Assembly: GCF_003074135.1 (NCBI RefSeq)
Contig: NZ_PPDK01000001.1
Coordinates: forward strand, 2,790,001 to 2,854,000
Origin: Euzebya tangerina
GTDB lineage: Bacteria > Actinomycetota > Nitriliruptoria > Euzebyales > Euzebyaceae
DNA length: 64,000 bases
Direction of reading: 5' to 3'
The notes under the pieces were generated by a model. The model saw nothing but the letters and a program-made list of their open reading frames with translations. It did not search any database and was not told the origin of the DNA. A program made the translations under genes and the position numbers. Shown here one piece after another: positions 34,750 through 43,924 of the stretch (position 1 is its first letter; each line of letters opens with the position of its first letter).

Positions 34750-35688
34750 ATGATTGCCGGACGTCAGCGCCGAGAGCCGTACCAGGTCGCGGGGCGCACC
34801 GTCCTGATCACCGGCGCCGCCCGCGGGATCGGGGCCGCACTGGCCCGACGGCTGCACGCCGCCGGCGCCAACGTGTCGCTGGTCGGCCTCGAACCTGACC
34901 GCCTCACTGCACTCGCGGCCGGCCTCGGACCCCGCGCGGCCTGGTTCGAGGCCGACGTCACGGACAACGATGCCGTCGTCACCGCCGTCGAGGGCACGGC
35001 CAGTCGGTTCGGCGGAATCGACGTCGCCGTCGCCAACGCTGGCCTGTCCTTCATCGGGACCCTGGCCACGCAACCGATGGAGCAGTGGCTGCGCACGATC
35101 GACGTCAACCTGAACGGCGTCTACCGGACCAACCGGGCCGTGGTGCCCCACATCGTGGCCAGCGGCGGCTACCTGCTGAACATCGCCTCGCTGGCCGCCG
35201 TCGCCCACGCCCCGCTGATGAGCGCCTACACCGCCTCCAAGGCCGGCGTCGAGGCCCTGACCGACGCACTCCGCGCCGAGTTGCTGCCCACGTCCGCCCA
35301 CGCCGGCTGTGCCTACTTCGGCTTCATCGAGACCGACCTGGTTCGCGGGGCCTACGAGACCGGTGCCGCTTCGGCCCTCAACGCCACCCAGCCCGGCTTC
35401 CTCAAGACGCCCATCCCACCGGATCAGGCCGTCGACGCCATCGAGCGCGGCATCAGCCGCCGGGCCAAGCGCATCTGGGCCCCACGGTTCGTCGGACCGG
35501 TCCTCGCCCTGCGCAGTACCGTCACGCCGATCCTCGAGCGGACCTTCGGTGCCAAGCGCGACCAACTCGCGCGGGCGCTTCTCGTCGCCCAGCAGGATGC
35601 GGACCAGCCCGTCGACCTCTCCCTCGGCGTCGCCGTCACCGACGGCCAGGCCGCCGGCGAGCGAGGCCCCGCCCGCGACCTGGTGTGA
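34750..35688 (+). CDS. Short-chain dehydrogenase/reductase
   Basis: 312 aa from ATG at 34750, supported by the -10 hexamer 8 bases upstream. Classical SDR: cofactor motif TGAARGIG, VANAG, the catalytic Ser in LNIASLAA and YTASK. The C-terminal 100 residues extend beyond the core (typical SDR about 250 aa) and include a basic RRAKRIWAPRF segment that may contact membrane or substrate. Substrate unknown. Confidence 0.85.
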   Translation: MIAGRQRREPYQVAGRTVLITGAARGIGAALARRLHAAGANVSLVGLEPDRLTALAAGLGPRAAWFEADVTDNDAVVTAVEGTASRFGGIDVAVANAGLSFIGTLATQPMEQWLRTIDVNLNGVYRTNRAVVPHIVASGGYLLNIASLAAVAHAPLMSAYTASKAGVEALTDALRAELLPTSAHAGCAYFGFIETDLVRGAYETGAASALNATQPGFLKTPIPPDQAVDAIERGISRRAKRIWAPRFVGPVLALRSTVTPILERTFGAKRDQLARALLVAQQDADQPVDLSLGVAVTDGQAAGERGPARDLV

Positions 35689-35697
35689 GCCGGTGGG

Positions 35698-36045
35698 TCA
35701 GTGCCACCCGCCCAGCCGACCGTAGGGGTCGTTGCCCAACCCCTCCTCGGGTGCCCCCTGTCGACGGGTTCGCGTGATCGCGACGATGTCCTGCTCGATC
35801 CGCTCGGTGCGGTCCATGACGGCCGCGATGCCACGCGCCATCCAGACGACCAACCGCAGCGCAGCGCCGGCGATGAAGGTGAGGATCCAGGCGATGATGG
35901 CAAACGCGAGGTCTCCGGCCCGGAACAGCTGGGCACCCGCAACCACCCCGGCCAGACCGACGACGACCACCAGGCCGTCCGCAACGCGAGCGGCGGCGAT
36001 CAACTCTCGCGGACGGGGCTCCGGGGTTGGCTCCGAGCTGCTCAT
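35698..36045 (-). CDS. Small membrane protein
   Basis: 115 aa from ATG at 36045, chosen because TAGGAT lies 7 bases upstream; the frame stays open to 36078. Two hydrophobic helices at about residues 24-42 and 47-70 are followed by a cytoplasmic helix with DRTERIEQDIVAI (possible coiled coil) and a Gly-rich tail. It converges with the SDR gene and diverges from the dNTPase-like gene. No family recognised. Confidence 0.7.
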   Translation of the reverse strand: MSSSEPTPEPRPRELIAAARVADGLVVVVGLAGVVAGAQLFRAGDLAFAIIAWILTFIAGAALRLVVWMARGIAAVMDRTERIEQDIVAITRTRRQGAPEEGLGNDPYGRLGGWH

Positions 36046-36052
36046 GGACTCG

Positions 36053-36058
36053 ATCCTA
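36053..36058 (-). promoter_or_regulatory. Leaderless -10 hexamer for the small membrane protein
   Basis: TAGGAT on the minus strand, 7 bases before ATG at 36045. Confidence 0.5.
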
Positions 36059-36085
36059 CGGCACCGGATCGGATGCACCGGCTGC

Positions 36086-36091
36086 TAGCAT
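36086..36091 (+). promoter_or_regulatory. Leaderless -10 hexamer for the dNTPase-like gene
   Basis: TAGCAT followed by 7 bases (CCAGCCC) and GTG at 36099. Probable promoter of the dNTPase-like/dnaG/sigma cluster. Confidence 0.55.
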
Positions 36092-36098
36092 CCAGCCC

Positions 36099-37124
36099 GT
36101 GCCTGATCCTCGTTCGGCCCGCGAACGCACCGAGGAGTTGGAACGCGCAAGCCTCTCGGCGTGGGCCACGCTGTCCGACGAGTCGAAGGGGCGCGAGCAG
36201 CCCGAGGCAGCCGACAGACTGCGGACGTCGTTCCAGATCGACATCGAGCGGATCCAGGGGTGTGGGGCGTTCGGTCGGCTCACGGACAAGAGCCACTCAC
36301 TGCTCTCCGTTCGTGGCGCGGGGTACCGCTCCCGACTGCAGCACACGCTCTCCGGGGCACGTACGGCTCGAACCATCGCTCGGGCGCTGCGTCTGAACGA
36401 GGACCTGACGGAGGCGATCGCCCTAGGGCGGGAGCTGGGCGCACCCGCGTTCGGGCGGGCAGGTGAGGCGGCCCTGGGCCTGTTCACCGAGCCGGCCTTC
36501 CGGCACAACCACCAGTCCGTGCGCATCATTGAGACGCTCGAACCGGGGCCGGCCGGCACCCCCGGCCTCAACCTGTCCTTCGAGGTTCGCGACGGCATCG
36601 CCTGTCACACCTCAGATGCCCCGACCCCGGCGACCCGGGAAGCGGAAGTCGTCAGGGTCAGCGCCCGGATCGCGCAGGTGATCGACGAGATCACCGACGC
36701 GCTGGAGACCGGCGTCGTGGTGCTGTCCGACCTCCCGGCAGAGGCCATCGGCAGTCTGGGTGATCAGCCGACCTCCTGGCGCGGTGTCTTGACGGAGGAC
36801 GTCGTGGCCGCCTCCGCCGGGCGGCCTGAGATCGCACTCGGTGAGCCAGCTCAGTCCGCGCTCGACACGCTGGTGGACTTCATCGTCGATCGCGTCGCCG
36901 ATGGTCACGCCCGTGCGGACGAGCAGGGCCGGGGCAGCCACGTGCTGTCGAGTCTGGTCGTGTTCTATCGGGACAATCCCGACCGGCTGCCAGCAGCGTT
37001 CCGTCACACCAACGACCCGCTCGACGTGCGGATCATCGACGGTGTGGCCTCGCTGTCGGACCGGCAGGCCGTCCAGCAGTTCAACCAGTTCTTCCTGCCT
37101 CAGCAGACACCACGGCTGAGCTGA
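36099..37124 (+). CDS. dGTPase-like (HD-domain family) protein with lost metal site
   Basis: 341 aa from GTG at 36099. It aligns by eye along the actinobacterial Dgt (dNTP triphosphohydrolase) family: RIQGCGAFGRLTDKSHSL, YRSRLQHTLSGARTARTIARAL, LEP and GLNL landmarks are in the right order. The metal-binding residues are mostly gone. H82 of the first motif remains, but the HD pair is R111-E112, the GHPPFGH segment reads GAPAFGR, and the later Asp motif reads SARIAQ. It also lacks about 80 residues. It should not hydrolyse dNTPs; it may bind nucleotides or act as a regulator. It sits 17 bases before dnaG, where an active Dgt is usual in actinobacteria. Confidence 0.85.
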   Translation: MPDPRSARERTEELERASLSAWATLSDESKGREQPEAADRLRTSFQIDIERIQGCGAFGRLTDKSHSLLSVRGAGYRSRLQHTLSGARTARTIARALRLNEDLTEAIALGRELGAPAFGRAGEAALGLFTEPAFRHNHQSVRIIETLEPGPAGTPGLNLSFEVRDGIACHTSDAPTPATREAEVVRVSARIAQVIDEITDALETGVVVLSDLPAEAIGSLGDQPTSWRGVLTEDVVAASAGRPEIALGEPAQSALDTLVDFIVDRVADGHARADEQGRGSHVLSSLVVFYRDNPDRLPAAFRHTNDPLDVRIIDGVASLSDRQAVQQFNQFFLPQQTPRLS

Positions 37125-37141
37125 GGTCGAGCAGACGCGGC

Positions 37142-38986
37142 ATGGCCGGCAGGATCAACGACGAGGATCTGAACTCCCTCAAGCAGCGCCTGGACATCGT
37201 CGAGGTCGTCCAGCCCTACACCGCGCTGAAGCGTTCGGGCAGCAACTTCATGGGTCGCTGCCCGTTCCACGACGAGAAGTCGCCGTCGTTCTCGGTCCGA
37301 CAGGACAAGGGCTTCTATCACTGCTTCGGCTGCGGCGTCGGCGGTGATGCCATCACCTTCGTCCAGGAAGCTGATGGCCTCAGCTTCACCGAGGCGGTCG
37401 AGAAGCTCGCGCGGCAGTTCGGCATCACCCTGCGGTACGAGGAGCTGCGTCCGGGGCAGGCGAAGGCGCTCGGACGGCGCACGCGGATCCTCGAACTCAC
37501 GGCTGCCGCGGACACCTTCTACCGCCAGCAGCTGCGCAGCACGACGGGGGACTCGGCGCGGACCTACCTGACCGAGCGAGGGGTCGAGGAGGAGGCCTGG
37601 GACATCTTCGGCATCGGCTGGGCCCCGGACGCCTGGAGTGCGCTCTCCGATCATCTGATCGCCGAGGGCGCCTCACCGGCCGACGTCATCCAGGCCGGGC
37701 TGGCGACGAAGGGTCGGCGGGGGCCGGTGGACCGCTTCCGCGCCCGGGTCCTCTTTCCCATCAGAGACCAACGCGGTGACACCGTGGCCTTCGGCGGGCG
37801 GATCCTGCCGGGCGGGCCCGTCGTCACGAAGATGGACGGTGCCGCGCCGAAGTACATCAACTCACCGGGCACCGACATCTACGACAAGTCGACGACGTTG
37901 TACGGACTTGATCTGGCCCGGCGTGAGATCGTCAAACGCCGCGAGGTCCTGGTGGTCGAGGGCTACATGGACGTCATCGCCCTCAACCTGGCGGGGATGC
38001 CGAACGCCGTCGCGCCCTGCGGGACGGCCCTGACCGAGCAGCACTTCACCCTCCTCCAGCGGCTGGACGCCAGGGTCACGCTCTCCTTGGACGCCGACGA
38101 CGCCGGGTTCGATGCCGCCGAACGAGCCCGGGAGCGAGCCGAGAAGGTGGGGGTCCGCGACCTGGGGGTGCTCGTGCTCCCCGACGGCCAGGACCCCGCT
38201 GATCTCGTCTCGGCCGGCGGCGTGGAGGCCGTGAGAGCGGCACTGGCCGATCGCAAGACCGCCGTGGAGTTCCAGATCGAGCACCTGCTCCGCGGCGCGG
38301 ACCTCAGCACGCCAGAGGCCAAGACGCAGGCGTATCGCTCCACCTTCGACCTGCTGGGCAGGATCACTGACCCGACCCTGCGGTACCACTACGTCTTCAA
38401 CGTCGTCGGCCCCCGAGTCGGCTTGCCCGCCCAGCGGATCGAGGACGAGCTGAACCGCGCCCACCCCAGCGGTGCACGGGATCGGTCGAGCGAGCGTCAC
38501 AACCCTCCACAGGCGCCGACGGCGTCGCCGACCCGAGACACCCAGATGCTGCTCGAACGGCAGGTGCTGCAGGTTGCGTTGCAGCGACCGGATCTGCTGC
38601 CCGACGATTGGGGCATGGTCGAGGAGGACGTGTTCGTCGCGGACGTCTCCCGGACCCTCTTCCGGGCCATCACGACTCATGACGGTGACCTCGACCTCGT
38701 GCTCGATGCCATGCCGGACGACGACCTGCGGTCGCGGGTCCGCGGACTCGCTGCGGCGGAGCTGACCATGAGCACCCATCCGTCCCAGGTGGCACGGCTG
38801 GTGGACGCGCTCCGTGCCAAGGACGCGCGGCGCCGCTGGCAGGCGGCCCGACAGGAGCTCCAGGACAACGCCGGGCTGCTGGATGCCACGCGGCAGGCGG
38901 ACCTGCTTCGCGACGTCGCTGAGCTGGAGCGGGTCTGGCGCGCGTACGAGCGGCGGGACGTCCACGACCGGGACGTGGTGATGTGA
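37142..38986 (+). CDS. dnaG: DNA primase
   Basis: 614 aa from ATG at 37142. CHC2 zinc finger with C40, H43, C61 and C64 ([13 protein letters not shown]...YHCFGCG). The TOPRIM domain shows [11 protein letters not shown] and SLDADDAG metal-binding acids, and a C-terminal helicase-binding domain follows. It makes RNA primers for replication forks. It overlaps the sigma factor gene by 4 bases (GTGA), a compact form of the macromolecular-synthesis operon. Confidence 0.95.
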   Translation: MAGRINDEDLNSLKQRLDIVEVVQPYTALKRSGSNFMGRCPFHDEKSPSFSVRQDKGFYHCFGCGVGGDAITFVQEADGLSFTEAVEKLARQFGITLRYEELRPGQAKALGRRTRILELTAAADTFYRQQLRSTTGDSARTYLTERGVEEEAWDIFGIGWAPDAWSALSDHLIAEGASPADVIQAGLATKGRRGPVDRFRARVLFPIRDQRGDTVAFGGRILPGGPVVTKMDGAAPKYINSPGTDIYDKSTTLYGLDLARREIVKRREVLVVEGYMDVIALNLAGMPNAVAPCGTALTEQHFTLLQRLDARVTLSLDADDAGFDAAERARERAEKVGVRDLGVLVLPDGQDPADLVSAGGVEAVRAALADRKTAVEFQIEHLLRGADLSTPEAKTQAYRSTFDLLGRITDPTLRYHYVFNVVGPRVGLPAQRIEDELNRAHPSGARDRSSERHNPPQAPTASPTRDTQMLLERQVLQVALQRPDLLPDDWGMVEEDVFVADVSRTLFRAITTHDGDLDLVLDAMPDDDLRSRVRGLAAAELTMSTHPSQVARLVDALRAKDARRRWQAARQELQDNAGLLDATRQADLLRDVAELERVWRAYERRDVHDRDVVM

Positions 38987-40164
38987 GCGCCGAGCCCAGT
39001 CGCGTCGACGCGATGCCCCCGGTGCCGGCCGGATTGCTCGACCACGTCGCCGTCACCGACCTGTTGAACTTGGGACGGACCCGCGGCTACGTGACCCGAG
39101 AGGACATCGGCGATGTCGTCGACGGTGCCCGGCTGTCGGACGCCGATGCGGCTGCGCTGATCGGCTTGCTGGATGCCGAGGGCATCAGCCGCCGACGGTC
39201 CGTCCCCGACAAGCAGCGATCAGGGGCCTCCTCGGTCACCGCCCAACTCGCGAACGCTCGCGATCCCGTACGCCTGTACCTGCAGGAGATCGGCACCGTC
39301 GATCTGTTGTCCTCCGAGGAAGAGGTGGATCTGGCCAAGCGGCATGAGGCCGGGTTGGCTGCGGGGGACCGGCTCGATCTGATCGGCGAACGACTCGATC
39401 CTGAGCGGCGCCGACAGCTCCTGCGGCAGCAGCGCGCCGGCGAACGCGCCAAGGCCCGACTGGTCGAGGCGAACCTCCGTCTGGTGGTCTCGATCGCCAA
39501 GCGGTACGTCGGTCGTGGGATGGTCCTGCTGGACCTCATCCAAGAGGGCAACCTCGGTCTCATCAGGGCGGTCGAGAAGTTCGACTATCGCAAGGGCTAC
39601 AAGTTCTCGACCTACGCCACGTGGTGGATCCGGCAGGCCATCACACGTGCCATCGCCGACCAGGCCCGGACCATCCGGATCCCGGTCCACATGGTCGAGA
39701 CGATGAACAAGGTCGTCCGGACCAGCCGGCAGCTGCATCAGCTCCTGGGTCGGGAACCGACCCCGTCGGAGATCGGCGACGAACTCGACCTCGAACCCGA
39801 GAAGGTCGAGGACATCCTGCGCATCAGCCAGGAGACCGTCAGTCTCGAGACGCCGGTCGGCGGCGAGGATGACGCCTTCCTCGGCGACTTCATCGAGGAC
39901 GAGACAGCCGTCAAGCCGATCGAGGTCGCCAGCGTCTCGATGCTGAAGGAGGACCTGATCGGGGTGCTGCACACGCTCGGTGAGCGGGAGCAACGGGTCA
40001 TCATCCTGCGCTACGGCCTTGACGGTCAGGACGTCCGCACCCTGGAGGAGGTCGGCGCCGAGTTCGGGGTGACACGGGAACGCGTCCGCCAGATCGAGGC
40101 CAAGACCTTGGCCAAGCTGCGGCACTCCTCACGCAGCAACCAGCTGCGCGACTACCTGGGCTAA
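38983..40164 (+). CDS. rpoD: Primary-type RNA polymerase sigma factor
   Basis: 393 aa, GTG start inside the dnaG stop. A short region 1.1-like segment (residues about 20-60, [20 protein letters not shown]), region 1.2 [11 protein letters not shown], region 2 [17 protein letters not shown]...[17 protein letters not shown], region 3, and region 4 with [25 protein letters not shown]. Region 2.4 and 4.2 helices are intact. Position next to dnaG and presence of region 1.1 support the housekeeping sigma; the short acidic N-terminus leaves room for a group 2 factor. It probably reads the TAnnnT promoters listed here. Confidence 0.9.
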   Translation: MSAEPSRVDAMPPVPAGLLDHVAVTDLLNLGRTRGYVTREDIGDVVDGARLSDADAAALIGLLDAEGISRRRSVPDKQRSGASSVTAQLANARDPVRLYLQEIGTVDLLSSEEEVDLAKRHEAGLAAGDRLDLIGERLDPERRRQLLRQQRAGERAKARLVEANLRLVVSIAKRYVGRGMVLLDLIQEGNLGLIRAVEKFDYRKGYKFSTYATWWIRQAITRAIADQARTIRIPVHMVETMNKVVRTSRQLHQLLGREPTPSEIGDELDLEPEKVEDILRISQETVSLETPVGGEDDAFLGDFIEDETAVKPIEVASVSMLKEDLIGVLHTLGEREQRVIILRYGLDGQDVRTLEEVGAEFGVTRERVRQIEAKTLAKLRHSSRSNQLRDYLG

Positions 40165-40176
40165 GGCCCCCGGGGC

Positions 40177-41325
40177 TCAGACGTCGCTGTGTTGGCGGAT
40201 GCCGTCGACCAGGCGCAGCAACGCCTCCGCGCGCGAGGTGCCGGCCTGCGCGGCCTGCGCTCGTCGGAGGAGCGCCTCGCGTCGTTGGAGGCGGGACATG
40301 CGGGCTTGGAAGCTGGTGCCATTCGACCGCGGTACGGGATCCGCTGTCCGCTGGATGACCGGGGGGTCGCTGGCCTTCTCCTCGAACGTCGAGGGTGTGT
40401 CGTTGGGTGACCGCGTGGGCAGCTGCGTGACCGCGTTGGGGTCCGGGCTCCCGGTGGTGGGACGACCATCGGTCAGGGTCCCGGCTTCGACGGCGTGAAA
40501 CGCCGCTTGGAGTGCGGTGTCAGCTGGTTCGCGCGGGAGATCGGCGGGCACGGACGCGCTCTCGGCGGACATGGCTGCGCCGGTTGGCATCGCGATGCCC
40601 GGCGCACCATGAGGACCCGTCGGTGCTGCAGCGACGTTGTCTGACAGCTGAGGCGACGGGTCGGGCTGGGGTGACTGCCGCCGACGTCGTGCGGGTCTCG
40701 GGTCAGCGTGTGTACTGCCGGCGTGGTGCTGCAGCAGGTGGTCAAGCGGACCGTCCGCTGCGAGGAGCTTGCGGTCCCGGAGTTCGACCAGTCGCCCCAG
40801 GACGACTTCCCACTCGAGCTCCAGGGATGCCTGCACCCAGGCCGGCACGGCCCACTCGCCACAGGCGTCCAGGATGTCGAGTGCCTGGGCATCGACCAGC
40901 ACCCGACCCTCCGGCGCGATGCGCTCGAGGACGACCTCGTGTGCTGGGTCCCCGACCGGCAGGAGCCATGAGATCGGATTTGCGGAGGCATCAAGATGCC
41001 AATCAGCATCGGGACCCACGAAGTCCTGGACCGCACGCACACGAGTTGCTGCCTGCGCTCGCACCGTGTGGACGACGATCTTCTTCTCGAGCCAGGGGAG
41101 GTTCTCGAAGAGGTGCTCGAGCTCCGGCGCGTCGGTGTACCGCAGGTGCGGACCGCTGTGCGGCGGGACGGTGACACCGAGCACCTCGATGGCCTCGGTC
41201 AGCTCCTCGTTCGGACCGACCCAGATCGGCGACCCGTCGCGATGCCACACCATCGCATCACCCGCCGTTGCCAGGCCGGTGAAGTCGATCGGGATCGACT
41301 CGCTGAGTCGGACGAAGACACTCAT
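40177..41325 (-). CDS. Hypothetical protein of the roadblock/GTPase cassette
   Basis: 382 aa from ATG at 41325, overlapping the roadblock gene stop (ATGA). Residues 1-195 look like a folded domain of unknown type (IPIDFTGLATAGDAMVWHRDG; EWEVVLGRLVELRDRKLLAADG near its end). Residues 200-340 are low-complexity, Pro/Ala/Ser-rich. The C-terminal 40 residues are a basic helix (RMSRLQRREALLRRAQAAQA). No membrane segment. It may be the effector of the cassette, with the tail as a docking helix (inference). Confidence 0.6.
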   Translation of the reverse strand: MSVFVRLSESIPIDFTGLATAGDAMVWHRDGSPIWVGPNEELTEAIEVLGVTVPPHSGPHLRYTDAPELEHLFENLPWLEKKIVVHTVRAQAATRVRAVQDFVGPDADWHLDASANPISWLLPVGDPAHEVVLERIAPEGRVLVDAQALDILDACGEWAVPAWVQASLELEWEVVLGRLVELRDRKLLAADGPLDHLLQHHAGSTHADPRPARRRRQSPQPDPSPQLSDNVAAAPTGPHGAPGIAMPTGAAMSAESASVPADLPREPADTALQAAFHAVEAGTLTDGRPTTGSPDPNAVTQLPTRSPNDTPSTFEEKASDPPVIQRTADPVPRSNGTSFQARMSRLQRREALLRRAQAAQAGTSRAEALLRLVDGIRQHSDV

Positions 41326-41768
41326 GACGCCACTGACAGCTTCGGTCGGTCGGGGAGTGGGACGAGTGGCTCGGTCGAGACCGGCAGGCGGTCGTTCTTG
41401 CTGAGCAGCTCTGCGGCGCGCCGCGAGGCGTGCAGGACCTGAGCCATGTTGCTGGAGTCGTCGACCAGCAGGGTCAGGACCGCGTCCTTGCGAACCAGCT
41501 TGCTCGCCACGATCCCGTCCTCGGTGTGGACGAGGTGGGCGTGGACCTCGCCGCTGCCCAACAGGGAGCCGGTGCGCGTGGCGAGGGAGTGGGCGCTCGC
41601 CATGACTGCGGCGGCGGCGTTGCGATCACCGTCGATCGAACTGGCCAGCCAGCGGCCGTCGAGGGTGGACAGGAGCCAGCCGCGCAGACCCGCCAAGCTG
41701 ATCTCGTTCAGCGCCTCACGGGTCAGCACGGAGATCGGGACGTTGGTGGTGTGGTCCTCGGCGGTCAT
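41322..41768 (-). CDS. Roadblock/LC7-domain protein
   Basis: 148 aa from ATG at 41768. Roadblock fold pattern: LAGLRGWLLSTLDGRWLASS, then AAAAVMASAHSLATRTGSLLG and a VRKDAVLTLLVDDSSNMAQVL strand-helix end. Roadblock proteins bind small GTPases and act as scaffolds or GTPase-activating partners (MglB in Myxococcus, CvnB in Streptomyces). The start overlaps the GTPase gene stop by 4 bases. Confidence 0.8.
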   Translation of the reverse strand: MTAEDHTTNVPISVLTREALNEISLAGLRGWLLSTLDGRWLASSIDGDRNAAAAVMASAHSLATRTGSLLGSGEVHAHLVHTEDGIVASKLVRKDAVLTLLVDDSSNMAQVLHASRRAAELLSKNDRLPVSTEPLVPLPDRPKLSVAS

Positions 41769-42331
41769 GCGGTGCTCTTCTCTAGCAGCGAGTCGGTCAT
41801 GGTCAGCAGCAGGTCGAGCAGGATCGCGGCGGTCGACGCCGCATCACGGACGTCGACGGGTCGAGCCACGTCGGCAAGGTCGGAGCGGATCGACGCGGCC
41901 ACCTCTTTGGCCTCCTCGTCGTCGTCCAGGCGGTTGACCGCAACGAGGAAGGGAACGGATCCGTGTGCCTCCAAGGTGCGGAGGATGTCCGCGGCATCGG
42001 TGTGACTGGTTGGGTCGGTGCCGTCGAGGATCAGGATGAACCCGTCCATGCCGACTGCTGCGACGTCGAGCATGAAGCGGAACCGGGCCTGTCCGGGGGT
42101 TCCGAAGAGGAGCAGTTGGACTGCCTCGTCTCCGGAACCCACCGTGAAGGTTCCGTAGTCCATCGAAACGGTGGTGCCGGCCTTTCGGTCGGCCTCGTCC
42201 CCGCTGGTCGCCGTCTCGGTGCTGACGACCGGCGTCTGGGACAGGTGGGTGATGAAGGAGGTCTTACCCGCCGCGAACGGGCCCGCGACGACGACCTTGA
42301 CGGTCTCAGCCGCCGTGGGATCCCAGTTCAT
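41765..42331 (-). CDS. Small Ras-like GTPase (CvnD/MglA-like)
   Basis: 188 aa from ATG at 42331. P-loop GPFAAGKTS at residues 17-25, an acidic/Thr switch I region, switch II LFGTPGQARFRF and a specificity motif VNRLDDD (NRLD in place of NKxD). This matches the GTPases of actinobacterial conservons and MglA-like switches. Paired with two roadblock proteins it should form a GTP-dependent molecular switch. No conservon histidine kinase is present next to it. Confidence 0.85.
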   Translation of the reverse strand: MNWDPTAAETVKVVVAGPFAAGKTSFITHLSQTPVVSTETATSGDEADRKAGTTVSMDYGTFTVGSGDEAVQLLLFGTPGQARFRFMLDVAAVGMDGFILILDGTDPTSHTDAADILRTLEAHGSVPFLVAVNRLDDDEEAKEVAASIRSDLADVARPVDVRDAASTAAILLDLLLTMTDSLLEKSTA

Positions 42332-42335
42332 CGGC

Positions 42336-42701
42336 TCAGATCTCGAGCTGCGCCTCGACGTTCTGCAGCTGGCGGCGAGCCAGGGCCAGGTTGGCCTTGG
42401 AGCTGTCCAGCGCGAGGTAGAGGAACAGTCCCTCGGAGCCGTGGTTGGTCAGGGGACGGATCAGGTGGAACTGACCGGTCAGGGTGATGAGGATGTCCTC
42501 GATCTCAGCCGAGAGGCCGAGGGACTTGATGGTGTTGAGCTTGGCACGCACGACCTCGGTGTTGCCGGCCGCAGCCAGCTCCAGGTCCAGTTCGCCGCCG
42601 CCGGCTTGGCCGAGGGCCATGCCGCTTGCCAGGTCGACCAGGCAGACGCCCTTGGCGCCCTGGATCTCCATGGCCTGCTTGAGTGAGGTATCGATGTCCA
42701 C
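42336..42701 (-). CDS. Roadblock/LC7-domain protein
   Basis: 121 aa from GTG at 42701, preferred because GAAGGA lies 7 bases upstream and roadblock domains start about here. The frame extends to a GTG at 42800, which would add 33 residues but has no ribosome site. Pattern: IQGAKGVCLVDLASGMALGQAGG, AELEA-like NTEVVRAKLNTIKSLGL, EIEDILITLTGQFHLIRPL and a LFLYLALDSSKANLALARRQL helix. It is first in the leftward cassette, 4 bases before the GTPase gene. Confidence 0.78.
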   Translation of the reverse strand: MDIDTSLKQAMEIQGAKGVCLVDLASGMALGQAGGGELDLELAAAGNTEVVRAKLNTIKSLGLSAEIEDILITLTGQFHLIRPLTNHGSEGLFLYLALDSSKANLALARRQLQNVEAQLEI

Positions 42702-42837
42702 GATGTTGTCCTTCGGAGTGGGGAGGTTCGCAGCACCAGGATTGGTGGCTGCACTCCGAACATCGACGGCCCGATCGGGGCTCTTGAGGCCGAAATTCAC
42801 GCTGCGTGGAGGATTGTCGAACCCCCATTAGCAATCT

Positions 42838-43050
42838 TTAGTCCGAGAAGAGGTCGGTCACCGAATCGGGCAACTCGCCCTGTGCGGTCGACCACACATC
42901 ACGAGCGCTGGCCTGCAACGACTTGGCCGTCTCGGATCCGAGGAAGGCGTCGAACGCCTCGAGGATCTGCTGATGACGCTCCCGTCCGGCCTTGGTTCCG
43001 AAGAAGTAGCCGAGAGCCCCACCGATGAGCAGACCGAACTTGGTTCCCAT
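42838..43050 (-). CDS. Small YtxH-like protein
   Basis: 70 aa from ATG at 43050; TAAGCT 7 bases upstream supports this start over one at 43089. A short hydrophobic Gly-rich segment (LLIGGALGYFFGTKAGRER) is followed by an amphipathic helix. This is the YtxH-type layout of small membrane-associated stress proteins. Function unknown. Confidence 0.65.
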   Translation of the reverse strand: MGTKFGLLIGGALGYFFGTKAGRERHQQILEAFDAFLGSETAKSLQASARDVWSTAQGELPDSVTDLFSD

Positions 43051-43057
43051 GTCGCGC

Positions 43058-43063
43058 AGCTTA
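43058..43063 (-). promoter_or_regulatory. Leaderless -10 hexamer for the YtxH-like gene
   Basis: TAAGCT on the minus strand, 7 bases before ATG at 43050. Confidence 0.45.
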
Positions 43064-43109
43064 CTGGGGGGAGCGAGGGGATGTCGCACCCCTGTGATCC
43101 CCTTGGAGG

Positions 43110-43742
43110 ATGGGCTACCGAGGCAAGGTCGAGGAGCAGTCGCGGGCGCGGGAGCTGCGGGCCGACGGCCAGCGGCTGGCCGACATCGCGGAGGAGTTGG
43201 GTGTGTCCAAGGCCTCGGTGTCGGTCTGGGTGCGGGACGTGCCGACGCCGCCGATCCCGCGGCGGGGTGGGGGACGGCGAGAGCCGAACGTGCTGCAGCG
43301 ACGGAAGGCGTCGGAGATCGAGGCAGGGTTGGCCTGGGGTCGGGAGACGATCGGGGTGATGTCGGATCGGGACCTCCTCATCGCGGGCACTGCGCTGTAC
43401 GCCGGGGAGGGGGCGAAGCGGGACGGGATGGTGCAGTTCGCCAACACCGATCGGAGGATGATCGGGCTCTTCTGTCGCTGGCTGCGCCACTTCTTCGACG
43501 TTGATGAGCAGCGACTGCGGGTTCGCTTGTACCTCCACGAGGGCCTGGATCTCGACGCAGCCACGGCGTACTGGTCACTCCAAACGGCCATTCCTCCCCA
43601 GCAGTTCGGCAAACCGTACCGAGCCGTGTCAGAGCACGGAATCCGGCACTCCAAGCACGAGTACGGTTGCCCGAGCATCCGCTACTCATGCGCGCAGACG
43701 CACCGGCGAATCGCCGGGCTGATGGACGCGCTCTTGGGATGA
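43110..43742 (+). CDS. Helix-turn-helix protein with LAGLIDADG-like C-terminal domain
   Basis: 210 aa from ATG at 43110. GGAGG touches the start codon directly, which is too close for a normal ribosome site, so the start is uncertain. Residues 8-42 form a helix-turn-helix (ELRADGQRLADIAEELGVSKASVSVWV). Residues 85-205 follow a pattern seen in many actinobacterial proteins: GTALYAGEGAKRDG, FANTDRRMIGLFCRWLR, HEGLD and a CPSIRYSC-type end. The GTALYAGEG segment resembles one LAGLIDADG helix of homing endonucleases, but no activity is proven. It ends 3 bases before the convergent tRNA-Asn gene. Confidence 0.65.
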   Translation: MGYRGKVEEQSRARELRADGQRLADIAEELGVSKASVSVWVRDVPTPPIPRRGGGRREPNVLQRRKASEIEAGLAWGRETIGVMSDRDLLIAGTALYAGEGAKRDGMVQFANTDRRMIGLFCRWLRHFFDVDEQRLRVRLYLHEGLDLDAATAYWSLQTAIPPQQFGKPYRAVSEHGIRHSKHEYGCPSIRYSCAQTHRRIAGLMDALLG

Positions 43743-43745
43743 GAG

Positions 43746-43818
43746 CTCCGAGGGTGGGGCTCGAACCCACGACCTATTGATTAACAGTCAACCGCTCTGC
43801 CAGCTGAGCTACCTCGGA
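43746..43818 (-). tRNA. tRNA-Asn (GUU)
   Basis: 73 nt cloverleaf. Acceptor TCCGAGG/CCTCGGA with discriminator G, D-arm AGCTCAG, anticodon GTT (43783-43785 on the complement) in loop CTGTTAA, T-loop TTCGAGC. No encoded CCA. Confidence 0.95.
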
Positions 43819-43924
43819 ATGATGGGACCGACCCCGCGGGCCCGTCGCCAGGTCCGTCGAGTCTGCCACGTCCAACTGCCCTCGTCATCAGCCGGGCGGC
43901 CATCCAGCACGCCGATCTACTCGG

